DNA from: Clostridiales bacterium
GTDB lineage: Bacteria; Bacillota_A; Clostridia; Oscillospirales; Oscillospiraceae
Assembly (NCBI GenBank): GCA_022777455.1
Contig: JALFGI010000325.1
Span: 1-27,106 of the forward strand
Direction of reading: 5' to 3'
DNA: 27,106 nt
Part shown: positions 1 through 7,209 of the stretch, piece by piece
Position numbering within the stretch: position 1 is the first letter of the stretch
How the letters are laid out: each line of letters starts with the position of its first letter
Position numbers and translations under genes: made by a program
Notes under the pieces: model-generated
The model's input: only the letters and a program-made list of their open reading frames with translations
Database searches by the model: none
Told to the model about the DNA's origin: nothing

Positions 1-212
1 TTCTCACGGAAGGCCCGGAAATAACTGCGGCAAACGCCCTGCTCCCGGTCCGTTCCGAAACGGAAGCACACGGTATACAGTGCCGCGCTGGCTGCCCCGA
101 TGGTGACCAGGGGAATGCAGCTGACCAGAAATAAAAGATTCAGAATCACCAGATCGGCAATCCGGGCCATGGCCTGCATGAATTTGGAATCCGGCGAAAA
201 GAATGCGCCCAT
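1..212 (-). CDS. YesL-like (DUF624) membrane protein, C-terminus cut by the window edge
   Basis: Reading the minus strand from ATG at 212-210 gives an open frame that runs off the window. It starts MGAFFSPDSKF and continues through a hydrophobic helix (about residues 19-45, with the run VILNLLFLVSCIPLVTIGAA) into an amphipathic stretch with CFRFGTDREQG and SYFRAFRE. This pattern, a short head, a first helix containing a CxP turn and ALYxVC, then a charged loop ending in a FRAF-like segment, matches the N-terminus of the YesL/DUF624 family. These are small membrane proteins often found near carbohydrate transporters, and their function is poorly known. A GGGAG ribosome site lies about 6 nt upstream. 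The gene is 62 bp downstream of lysR on the same strand, so it may be co-transcribed. The family assignment rests on about 70 residues. Confidence 0.72.
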   Translation of the reverse strand, partial: MGAFFSPDSKFMQAMARIADLVILNLLFLVSCIPLVTIGAASAALYTVCFRFGTDREQGVCRSYFRAFRE

Positions 213-274
213 AAAATCACTCCCAGGAATTATTTCAGCCTACAACAGCCTTTTTTCAAAGAATGTTTTTTTCA

Positions 275-1153
275 TTACAAAAACGCACCCACCATTCCGA
301 TGAAGCGTTTGGCACCGGCGGAGAGAGGGCGGTCCTTGGGGAAGGCCAGGTTGATGTTGGTGATAATCCGTGGCTCGATTTCCACGCTCACCAGATCATC
401 GGTCACCAGCGGCAGGGCAGGGCGCTTGGTCAGCAGGGCGATGCCCACCTCCTTCCGGGCCAGGTCCAGCAGATTGGCCGCCCGGTGGTTGGTCAGCACC
501 ACATTGGGGGTAAATCCGGCGTTGGTGCAGGCTTTCACACACAGGGAATACATGAAGGTGTCCTTTCCCAGCAGCATCAGCGGCTCGTTGCGCAGATGCT
601 CGATGCGGACGAAATCCCGCTTGGCAAAGGGATGATTTTTGGACATGAAGGCGCAAAGGGTATCGGTGGTGTAGTGAATTTTGTTGAATTCATCGTCGCC
701 CATGTCGCCCTCCCGCAAAAAGGCAAGGTCGCACTGGCCGGAGCGGAGCTGCTTCGTCAATTGCAGGGAGTCCCCTTCAATAATGTCCAGACTGAAGGAG
801 GGATTTTCTTTTCGGAACCGGGAGATCAGGTCGGTAATCTGGTACTGGGCCATCACCGGGATGGTGCCGATGCGGATGTTTCCGTGCTCGGCGTTCAAGG
901 CGTTTTTCAACGCCGCGTCGAATTCGTACCGGGTGGCGGCAATGCGCTGGGCATAGGGGAGCAGCAGCGCACCGAAACTGGTGAGGGAGACCTTGCGGGT
1001 GCTCCGGTCAAACAGGCTGACTCCCAGCTCCTCTTCCAGCGCTTTGATGTGCCGGGACAGGGAGGATTGAGAGATGAACAGCTGATCCGCTGCCTCCATA
1101 TAGTTGCAGGTTTCAGCAAGAATCACAAATTCACCAATATAACCGATTTCCAT
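275..1153 (-). CDS. LysR-family transcriptional regulator
   Basis: A 292-residue protein of the usual LysR length. Residues about 3-60 form the winged helix-turn-helix (EFVILAETCNYMEAADQLF, then SQSSLSRHIKALEEELGVSLFDRS), followed by a linker helix and a two-lobed effector domain from about residue 90 (GNIRIGTIPVMAQYQITDLI). The frame is open further upstream, but ATG at 1153 is chosen because AAAGGAG precedes it by about 8 nt and the helix-turn-helix begins right after. The gene is divergent from the ceramidase-like gene at 1299. The 145-bp space holds both promoters and a LysR-type operator, so it is likely autoregulated and controls its neighbours. LysR proteins usually bind a pathway intermediate as co-inducer. 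Here that would be the substrate of the adjoining transporter and hydrolases, which is unknown. Confidence 0.95.
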   Translation of the reverse strand: MEIGYIGEFVILAETCNYMEAADQLFISQSSLSRHIKALEEELGVSLFDRSTRKVSLTSFGALLLPYAQRIAATRYEFDAALKNALNAEHGNIRIGTIPVMAQYQITDLISRFRKENPSFSLDIIEGDSLQLTKQLRSGQCDLAFLREGDMGDDEFNKIHYTTDTLCAFMSKNHPFAKRDFVRIEHLRNEPLMLLGKDTFMYSLCVKACTNAGFTPNVVLTNHRAANLLDLARKEVGIALLTKRPALPLVTDDLVSVEIEPRIITNINLAFPKDRPLSAGAKRFIGMVGAFL

Positions 1154-1190
1154 GGACAGCGCTCCTTTGAAAATGTGGGCAATGGGGATG

Positions 1191-1218
1191 GGATTATTGC
1201 ACCGTCTGCATAAATGAT
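1191..1218. promoter_or_regulatory. LysR-type operator, copy 1
   Basis: The half-sites GGATTATTGCA and GCATAAATGAT flank 6 variable bases. The core TGC-N7-GCA at 1198-1210 fits the T-N11-A LysR rule and is part of a wider imperfect dyad (ATTATTGC against ATTTATGC). The same 11-bp arms recur at 2579-2606. The centre lies about 62 bp before the predicted start of transcription of the gene at 1299, where LysR recognition sites normally sit. The right arm overlaps the lysR -10. Confidence 0.8.
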
Positions 1219-1242
1219 AGCGGATTCTGGATTGATTGTCAA
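1214..1242 (-). promoter_or_regulatory. Promoter of lysR
   Basis: On the minus strand a consensus TTGACA (1242-1237) is followed after 17 bp by TATCAT (1219-1214). The predicted start is about 55 nt before the lysR ATG. The -10 overlaps the operator at 1191-1218, which fits autorepression by LysR. Confidence 0.7.
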
Positions 1243-1260
1243 CAAGCAAGGTGTTAAAAT
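1232..1260 (+). promoter_or_regulatory. Promoter of the ceramidase-like gene
   Basis: TTGATT at 1232-1237, a 17-bp spacer and TAAAAT at 1255-1260 form a sigma-A-type promoter. The -35 begins 13 bp after the operator and overlaps the opposing lysR -35 by one base. The leader to the ATG at 1299 would be about 30 nt and contains AGGAGG at 1287-1292. Confidence 0.75.
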
Positions 1261-1298
1261 AGTGGAAAATTAGTGAAAATGACAAGAGGAGGCAAATC

Positions 1299-2525
1299 AT
1301 GAGAGCTGGAGCAGCCGCAAAGCCCCTGGTATTCCCGGAGGATTTCTTCCCGGCGGAGGGATTTGCACGACAAATCGATACCCTTCACGCCCGGGTGCTG
1401 GTGCTGGAGGAACAGGAGCGCCATGCCATGCTGGTGCTGGAGATGACTTCCATTCCACCGGAGGAGGTGGAGGCAATGGCCGCCATACTGCGGGAGGAAA
1501 CCGGCGCCGCTTACACCTATGTGCTTGCGACCCACACCTTTTCCGCTCCTCATTTCATGCCGGATCACCTGCTGAAGGACCGGGAGGAACGAAGCAAAAA
1601 GCAGGCATTGCAAACGGTTGTATACACCGCGGTGCGTCAGGCCGCCAGGGAAGCGGCAGTGGGCCTGCGGGAAGCCAACGTGAAAATGGGTGTGGCTGAC
1701 TGCCCGGTGACAACCGCCCGGGATGTGCTTACCCCGGACGGCTGGTGGGTAGGCAACAACGGCCCGGGAGAAGCAGATCGGCGCCTGACCGCCCTTCAGC
1801 TGACGGATGAATCGGGAGAAGCCATTGCAGTCCTCGTTCATTATGCCATTCAGTCCTCTGTGCTGGATGGATCCCAGCTCCGCAGCGGCGGAAAAGCGGT
1901 GTCCGGCGACCTGGCGGGACGAATGGCCGAGCAGCTGGAGACGGATTTGCATGTGCCGGTGCTGTTTCTCATCGGCGCAGCAGGGGATCAGGCCCCCAGA
2001 GCCAAGGCAAAAACCGACTGGTTTGAACAGGGAATCCGTAGGGAAACGGATTTGCAGGATGATGCCATCCCTCTGCTGGAGGAACAGGCCGTCGAAATGA
2101 CCGACGCGGCCAAGAAGGCGCTGGAGAGGGCTGTCCCCCTGGGCGGTACGGAGCTCCGACACCGCAGCTGCAGCGTGATCCTGCCCGGAAAGGTGATTAA
2201 CCGGAACCTGCGGGAGCTGCATCCCACCAAAGAGCCGCCCTATGTGCCGGAGGGTACCAACGAACAGACCATCGAGCTGCTGCAAATTGGAGAGATCAAG
2301 CTGGTGGGGGTGAAGCCGGAGCTGAACTGTATCACCGCCCGGGAAATTGCCGGGGATGACCCTATGGTGCGCATCGTCACCCTATGGAACGGCGGGGCCA
2401 AGTACCTGGCCGACCGGGAATCCTGCCGGCGCATTACCTATGAATCCCAGAATTCCCCCTTCTATCCCGGCGCAGCGGAACGCCTGGTGGAAGCGGCGAG
2501 AGATCTCCTGTCATTTCAAAAATGA
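1299..2525 (+). CDS. Neutral-ceramidase-fold hydrolase homologue, cytoplasmic, altered active site
   Basis: A 408-residue protein that resembles the N-terminal domain of neutral/alkaline ceramidases, metalloamidases that cut N-acyl bonds. Recognisable signposts are THTFSAP (residues 78-84, where the family has THTHSGP), LVHYAIQSS (179-187, where the family has a VNFAxH-type segment), SGDLAG (202-207) and GAAGDQAPR (226-234, where the family has a GDVSPN-like segment). The second histidine of HTH is Phe81, the later histidine position is Gln185, and no serine follows GD at 229-230. There is no signal peptide, so it should be cytoplasmic, unlike classical ceramidases. AGGAGG precedes ATG 1299. 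It is first in the plus-strand locus, 206 bp upstream of the transporter, with no terminator between. It may be an amidase acting on an imported compound; the superfamily call is moderately sure and the reaction is unknown. Confidence 0.72.
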   Translation: MRAGAAAKPLVFPEDFFPAEGFARQIDTLHARVLVLEEQERHAMLVLEMTSIPPEEVEAMAAILREETGAAYTYVLATHTFSAPHFMPDHLLKDREERSKKQALQTVVYTAVRQAAREAAVGLREANVKMGVADCPVTTARDVLTPDGWWVGNNGPGEADRRLTALQLTDESGEAIAVLVHYAIQSSVLDGSQLRSGGKAVSGDLAGRMAEQLETDLHVPVLFLIGAAGDQAPRAKAKTDWFEQGIRRETDLQDDAIPLLEEQAVEMTDAAKKALERAVPLGGTELRHRSCSVILPGKVINRNLRELHPTKEPPYVPEGTNEQTIELLQIGEIKLVGVKPELNCITAREIAGDDPMVRIVTLWNGGAKYLADRESCRRITYESQNSPFYPGAAERLVEAARDLLSFQK

Positions 2526-2578
2526 ATTTCGTTTATGCCGGCAAATTGTCCGCCTGGGTTTCCGATCAATGCCCAAAT

Positions 2579-2606
2579 GGATTATTGCAGATTGCGCATA
2601 AATGAT
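2579..2606. promoter_or_regulatory. LysR-type operator, copy 2
   Basis: It has the same arms as copy 1 (GGATTATTGCA and GCATAAATGAT) around a different 6-base centre (GATTGC here, CCGTCT there). The core TGC-N7-GCA lies at 2586-2598. The site is 13 bp upstream of the -35 at 2620, exactly the spacing of copy 1, so it should bind the same LysR protein and control the transporter run. Confidence 0.8.
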
Positions 2607-2619
2607 GCCGCAAAGCGGT

Positions 2620-2648
2620 TTGATTTCCGGTATTTTGCATGATACGAT
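2620..2648 (+). promoter_or_regulatory. Promoter of the first ABC transporter run
   Basis: TTGATT at 2620-2625, a 17-bp spacer and TACGAT at 2643-2648. The -35 hexamer and spacing are identical to the promoter at 1232. The -10 is weaker, as expected of an activator-dependent promoter. The predicted leader to ATG 2732 is about 77 nt. Confidence 0.65.
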
Positions 2649-2731
2649 GGTGTCACCAAAGAGGTTGGCGCCTCGAAAACAGAATTGACATCCAAGACGG
2701 ATGTTGATCAAAGATTAAGGAGGAACACACT

Positions 2732-4264
2732 ATGAAAAAACTTCTGGCAGTCCTGCTGTGCCTGTCCATGGTTCTGGGCTTCATGGCAGCCGCACCCACC
2801 GCATCTGCCGCAGCCGACAAGGTTGTGGTTGGCATCGCTCACGATCCCGGCAACATCGGCCCCTTCCAGGGTATGAGCGCCGGCCGGATCGGCATTCTGT
2901 TCACCACCTATGAATTCCTGGTTTCCAAGGTCAATGGCGTTCGGGTCAACTGCCTGGCCAAGGAAATCACCCAGGTGGACGAGCTGACCTATGATGTGGA
3001 AATCTATGACTACATCTACGACCAGGCCGGCAACCACCTGACTGCTTCCGATGTGGCCTGGAGCTACAATACCGGCATTGCCAGCGGTAACCTGCCCAAG
3101 CTGTCTTCCATCGCCTCCGTTGAAGCCACCGGCGACTATGTGGCCCGCTTCACCTTCAGCGCTCTGGCTGCCGGCGACCTGGACGCCCTGCTGATGGAGT
3201 GCCCCATTGTCACCCAGGCTGCTTATGAGGCAAGCCCCGACCAGATGGCCACCGACCCCGTTACCACCTCCGCTTATCAGGTGAGCGAGTATGTTTCCGG
3301 TTCCAAGATCGTCTATGAGAACACCGGAAAGTACTGGCAGACCGACGACAGCCTGGTGCCCCAGACCTCCAAGCACAACATTCAGACCATCGAGGTTGAC
3401 ATCATCCCTGACTCCGCCCAGCTGACCAACGCACTGAAGACCAAGGCCATCGACGTGTCCGTGTGGCTGTCTGCCACTGACGTTCCCGACTTCAAAGGCG
3501 TGGAAGGCTTCACTGTCAGCCAGATGCCCGAGAACACCACCGAAATGCTGATTTTCAACTGCGCTGAAAACTCTCCCTTTGCGGGCAACAAGGAACTGCG
3601 TCAGGCCATCGCCTACGCCATTGACTCCGAGATGCTGGCCATGGGCGCCTACGACGGCGATGCCGTGCCCGTCAAGACCTACGGCAACACCAAGTATGCC
3701 GACTATGTGGAAAAATGGAACGACGAAGAATACTACGAGTACGACCTGGCCAAGGCTCAGGAGCTGCTGGCTGCCTCCGGCGCTTCCGGTCTGAACCTGA
3801 AGCTGATGTACGTCACCGGCGACCAGACCGCCATGATGGCTACCATTATCCAGGCTCTGCTGGGCGAGCTGGGCATCAGCGTGGAGCTGGCCGGTTACGA
3901 CTCCCAGCTGTTCAACCAGTATAAGTTCGACGGCGCTGATCAGTGGGATCTGATGCTGGACGAAGCGGCTTCCTCCACCAACCTGGCCAACGTCTACAAG
4001 ATGATCTGGGACAGCAACAACTATGTCCACGAAGGTGCTGTCAACTATGTGGTTGACGAGACCCTCCAGTCCCTGCTCATCGCCGCTTCCGACGAAGCCA
4101 CTCACAATGATGAGACCATGGATGCCTTCCATCAGTATCTGAAAGAGCAGTGCTACGGCATTGGCCTGGTGCAGAGACTGAGCAACGTGGCCCACACCGA
4201 TACCATCAAGGCGATGGCAACCTGCTTCCGCGGTCAGGTTCTGCCCGGCGCCTGCGAATACTAA
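2732..4264 (+). CDS. ABC transporter substrate-binding protein, peptide/nickel family (SBP family 5)
   Basis: A 510-residue extracytoplasmic binding protein of the DppA/OppA class. A signal peptide occupies residues 1-27 (KK head, hydrophobic core, then APTASA before ADKVVV). The mature part has the family pattern: an N-terminal VVVGIAHDPGNIGPF segment, a DVAWSYNTG segment (the family VxxSxxR/D region), REL-like NKELRQAIAYAID and a late ANVYKMIWDSNNYVHEG lobe. No lipobox cysteine is visible: the only cysteine in the leader, Cys10, is preceded by VLL. This is unusual for a Gram-positive binding protein. AAGGAGG lies 8 nt before ATG. It starts a run with two permeases and two ATPases. The ligand cannot be read from the sequence, since this family carries peptides, nickel complexes, opines and glycosides. 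Confidence 0.93.
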   Translation: MKKLLAVLLCLSMVLGFMAAAPTASAAADKVVVGIAHDPGNIGPFQGMSAGRIGILFTTYEFLVSKVNGVRVNCLAKEITQVDELTYDVEIYDYIYDQAGNHLTASDVAWSYNTGIASGNLPKLSSIASVEATGDYVARFTFSALAAGDLDALLMECPIVTQAAYEASPDQMATDPVTTSAYQVSEYVSGSKIVYENTGKYWQTDDSLVPQTSKHNIQTIEVDIIPDSAQLTNALKTKAIDVSVWLSATDVPDFKGVEGFTVSQMPENTTEMLIFNCAENSPFAGNKELRQAIAYAIDSEMLAMGAYDGDAVPVKTYGNTKYADYVEKWNDEEYYEYDLAKAQELLAASGASGLNLKLMYVTGDQTAMMATIIQALLGELGISVELAGYDSQLFNQYKFDGADQWDLMLDEAASSTNLANVYKMIWDSNNYVHEGAVNYVVDETLQSLLIAASDEATHNDETMDAFHQYLKEQCYGIGLVQRLSNVAHTDTIKAMATCFRGQVLPGACEY

Positions 4265-4298
4265 GGCAACAGCAAAACACCTGAATAACGGAAACGGC

Positions 4299-4329
4299 GG
4301 CGCTGCGACCCTTATCCGGCCGCAGCGCC
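4299..4329 (+). terminator. Intercistronic hairpin between binding protein and permease genes
   Basis: GGCGCTGCG at 4299-4307 pairs perfectly with CGCAGCGCC at 4321-4329 around a 13-nt loop, followed only by a weak T stretch. It is likely an attenuator or 3'-end protector that lets the binding protein be made in excess over the membrane subunits, rather than a full terminator. Confidence 0.6.
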
Positions 4330-4371
4330 CCATTGGTTTTATGGAAAGCTGACAAAAAGGAGAAAAGAAAC

Positions 4372-5322
4372 ATGGGCCGGTATATTCTAAAACGACTCCT
4401 GTGGATGATTCCAGTCATGCTGGGCATTGCGATTCTGATCTTCTCGATCATGTATATCTGCCCAGGCGACCCGGCGGCATCGGTTCTGGGAACCGGCGCA
4501 ACCCAGGTGCAGATTGAAGCAAAACGCGAAGAAATGGGCCTGAACGAGCCCTATCTCGTTCGCCTTCTGGATTACCTGGAGGATGTGTTCCTCCACTTTG
4601 ACTTGGGAAATTCCTATATGTACGGCACACCGGTGATTGACGGCCTGCTGGAACGGATGCAGTATACGGTGGTCATTGCGGGGCTGTGCATGTTGTTGCA
4701 GATATTGATTGGTACACCCCTGGGAATTGTGGCGGCCACCCACCGCAACGGCTGGGCGGACCGCATCTGCATGTTTGTGGCCATGCTGGGCGTCAGCGTC
4801 CCCGCCTTCTGGCTGGCATTGATGATGGTGGTGCTGTTTTCCGTCCGCCTGGGCTGGCTTCCGGCCTACGGCATCGGCGGCATCCAGTATTTCATCATGC
4901 CCTGCCTTGCCAACTGCCTGGCGGGCATCGCCTCCCAGGCCCGGCAGACCCGCTCCAGTATGCTGGAGGTGCTGCGCTCCGATTACATCACCACCGCCCG
5001 TGCCAAGGGCCTGAGCAACCGGGATGTGCTGTTAAAGCACGCTCTGCCCAACGCCCTGATTCCCATCATCACCATCGTGGGCAACGGCATGGGCATGATG
5101 CTGGGCGGCACCGTGGTGATTGAAAATGTGTTCTCCATCCCCGGCGTGGGCAGCTATATGACCACTGCCATCAACAGCCGCGATTACCCCATCGTCATGG
5201 GCGGCGTTTTGATGCTGGGCCTGATTTTCAGCCTGATCATGCTGCTGGTGGATATCGTGTATGCCTTCGTGGATCCCCGGATCAAGGCACAGTATGAAGG
5301 AAAAAAGAGGAGGAAAGTCTAA
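4372..5322 (+). CDS. ABC transporter permease, DppB/OppB type
   Basis: A 316-residue inner permease subunit. It opens with the typical MGRYILKRLLWMIPVMLGIAILIFSIMYICPGDP (first helix and periplasmic PGDPA segment) and contains the coupling-helix EAA-like segment around DYITTARAKGLSNRDVLLKHALPNALIPIITI. It ends in VDIVYAFVDPRIK, a DppB hallmark. Six membrane helices are expected. ATG 4372 is preferred over the upstream TTG at 4333, because AAGGAG at 4357-4362 precedes it and the family N-terminus begins there. The stop codon overlaps the next start (TAATG), so translation is coupled. Confidence 0.95.
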   Translation: MGRYILKRLLWMIPVMLGIAILIFSIMYICPGDPAASVLGTGATQVQIEAKREEMGLNEPYLVRLLDYLEDVFLHFDLGNSYMYGTPVIDGLLERMQYTVVIAGLCMLLQILIGTPLGIVAATHRNGWADRICMFVAMLGVSVPAFWLALMMVVLFSVRLGWLPAYGIGGIQYFIMPCLANCLAGIASQARQTRSSMLEVLRSDYITTARAKGLSNRDVLLKHALPNALIPIITIVGNGMGMMLGGTVVIENVFSIPGVGSYMTTAINSRDYPIVMGGVLMLGLIFSLIMLLVDIVYAFVDPRIKAQYEGKKRRKV

Positions 5323-6200
5323 TGCGTAAACAACAGGATTTGACCTCCCGCCGCCGCAAGGAAGGACAGTTCACCCAAGTCATGCGGCGTCTGAGCAAAA
5401 ACAAGTCCGCCATGTTCGGCCTGTTTCTGATTATCCTTCTGGTCCTCGCTGCCATCTTCGCGGAGTGGATCATGCCCTATGACTATGCGAAGATGGACAT
5501 CATGAACAAATATGCCGGTGTCAGCTGGAAGCACATCTTCGGCTGTGATGAGCTGGGGCGGGATATTTTCTCCCGCTGCCTGTATGGCGCCCGGGCTTCC
5601 CTGAGCCTCGGCCTGCTGGCCTGCCTGATCTCCACCCTGGTGGGTACCGTTCTGGGCTCCCTGGTGGGTTACTTCGGCGGCTGGGTGGATACCGTGGTAA
5701 TGCGGCTGCTGGACATTCTGCAGGCCATTCCCGGTATGCTGCTGTCCATCGCCATTTCTGCTGCCCTTGGCCCCGGATTTGTTAACACCATCATCGCTCT
5801 GTCCATCGGCGGTGTGCCCATGACCGTCCGGCTGCTCCGGGGTTCTATCCTCACCGTCCGGAAGCAGGAGTACATTGAAGCTGCGGAAAAGATCAACTGC
5901 AGCAAATTCCGGGTCATCACCTCCCACATCCTGCCCAACTCCATTGCACCGCTCATCGTCTCCGTGACCATGGGCATCGGCAATACCATCCTGCAGGCGG
6001 CATCCCTGAGCTACATCGGCCTGGGTGTTCAGCCTCCCACGCCGGAATGGGGCGCCATGCTCTCCGCCGGCAAGGCCGTGGTGATGAAGCATCCCCACCT
6101 GTGCCTGTTCCCGGGCCTTTGCATCATGCTGGTGGTGCTGTCGTTCAATATGCTGGGCGACGGCCTCCGGGATGCCATGGACCCCAAGCTGAAGAACTAA
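5322..6200 (+). CDS. ABC transporter permease, DppC/OppC type
   Basis: A 292-residue partner permease. The OppC_N-like head (RLSKNKSAMFGLFLIILLVLAAIFA) is followed by FGCDELGRDIFSRCLYGARASLSLGL, the diagnostic DppC segment, and by the EAA-type loop YIEAAEKINCSKFRVITSHILPNS. The end LSFNMLGDGLRDAMDPKLKN is the standard DppC C-terminus. It overlaps the upstream permease gene by one base and lies 13 bp before the first ATPase gene, so the five transporter genes form one unit. Length and motifs are normal, with no sign of damage. Confidence 0.95.
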   Translation: MRKQQDLTSRRRKEGQFTQVMRRLSKNKSAMFGLFLIILLVLAAIFAEWIMPYDYAKMDIMNKYAGVSWKHIFGCDELGRDIFSRCLYGARASLSLGLLACLISTLVGTVLGSLVGYFGGWVDTVVMRLLDILQAIPGMLLSIAISAALGPGFVNTIIALSIGGVPMTVRLLRGSILTVRKQEYIEAAEKINCSKFRVITSHILPNSIAPLIVSVTMGIGNTILQAASLSYIGLGVQPPTPEWGAMLSAGKAVVMKHPHLCLFPGLCIMLVVLSFNMLGDGLRDAMDPKLKN

Positions 6201-6213
6201 GGGAGGGGCTAAA

Positions 6214-7206
6214 ATGGAAAAGAAAGAACTGCTGTTGTCCGTCAAAAATCTGACCGTGGAGTATACCTCCGACGGTGAGGTGATCCATGCGGTAAATAAT
6301 GTGTCCTTTGAGCTGGAAAAGGGCAAGACCATCGGCCTGGTGGGCGAAACCGGCGCGGGCAAGACCACCATTGCAAAGTCCATCCTGCGCATTCTGCCGG
6401 AGCCTCCCGCCAAAGTGAAAAGCGGCACCATTGAATTCGAGGGCAAGGAACTGTTGAGCCTTCCCGAGGATCAGATGCGGAAAATCCGGGGCAAGAACAT
6501 CTCCATGATCTTCCAGGACCCTATGACCGCGTTGAATCCCATCATGCGCATCGGCGAGCAGATCGCCGAGGTCATTGAGCTCCACGAGCACTGCGGCAAG
6601 GCCGAGGCGGTGCGTAAGGCCAAGAAAATGCTGGAAATGGTGAACATTCCCGGCGAGCGTTACTACGAGTATCCCCATCAGTTTTCCGGCGGCATGAAGC
6701 AGCGTGTGGTCATCGCCATGGCCTTGGCCTGCAACCCGGACCTGCTGCTGGCGGACGAACCCACCACCGCCCTGGACGTGACCATCCAGGCCCAGGTGCT
6801 GGATATGATCAACGATTTGAAGAAGGAATTCAACACCTCCATGATCATGATTACCCATGACCTGGGCGTGGTGGCGGAGGTTTGCGACACGGTGGCGGTG
6901 ATCTACGCCGGTGAGGTGGTGGAGTACGGCACCAAGCGCCAGATTTTCAAGAATCCTTCCTTCCCCTATACCGTAGGCCTGTTCGGCTCCCTGCCGGACC
7001 TGAACGCCGATGTGGACCGGCTGTCTCCCATCGAGGGCCTGCCCCCCGATCCCAGCCACCTGCCCCAGGGCTGTGCCTTCCATCCCCGCTGCCCCCATGC
7101 CACCGAAGAATGCCGCAAGGAGCATCTGCCCCTGGTTGACCTGGGAGAAGGCCACCTGTGCCGCTGCTGCCGCGTCAACGAAATCAAAGCCGGAAAGGAG
7201 AACTGA
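6214..7206 (+). CDS. ABC transporter ATP-binding protein, DppD/OppD type
   Basis: A 330-residue nucleotide-binding subunit. Walker A is GETGAGKTT (residues 44-52), the Q-loop segment is IFQDPMTALNP, the signature is FSGGM (157-161), Walker B is LLLADEP with Asp181 and Glu182, and the switch histidine is His215 in ITHDLG. The C-terminal oligopeptide-transporter extension is present, with PPDPSHLPQGCAFHPRCPHA and further cysteines. GGGAGGGG precedes the ATG. All catalytic motifs are intact, unlike its partner at 7210. The two should form a heterodimer on the cytoplasmic face of the permeases. Confidence 0.96.
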   Translation: MEKKELLLSVKNLTVEYTSDGEVIHAVNNVSFELEKGKTIGLVGETGAGKTTIAKSILRILPEPPAKVKSGTIEFEGKELLSLPEDQMRKIRGKNISMIFQDPMTALNPIMRIGEQIAEVIELHEHCGKAEAVRKAKKMLEMVNIPGERYYEYPHQFSGGMKQRVVIAMALACNPDLLLADEPTTALDVTIQAQVLDMINDLKKEFNTSMIMITHDLGVVAEVCDTVAVIYAGEVVEYGTKRQIFKNPSFPYTVGLFGSLPDLNADVDRLSPIEGLPPDPSHLPQGCAFHPRCPHATEECRKEHLPLVDLGEGHLCRCCRVNEIKAGKEN

Positions 7207-7209
7207 CCC

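Noticed and set aside
263..1213. A 316-residue plus-strand open frame opposite lysR
   Set aside because: It is the mirror of the lysR gene: low-complexity G/Q/H/V-rich translation, no ribosome site, no domain. The minus-strand protein has a clear helix-turn-helix.
2708..4333. A 541-residue minus-strand open frame
   Set aside because: It is antisense to the binding-protein gene, with a repetitive G/V/H/Q-rich translation typical of a high-GC shadow frame. The plus strand has a signal peptide and family motifs.
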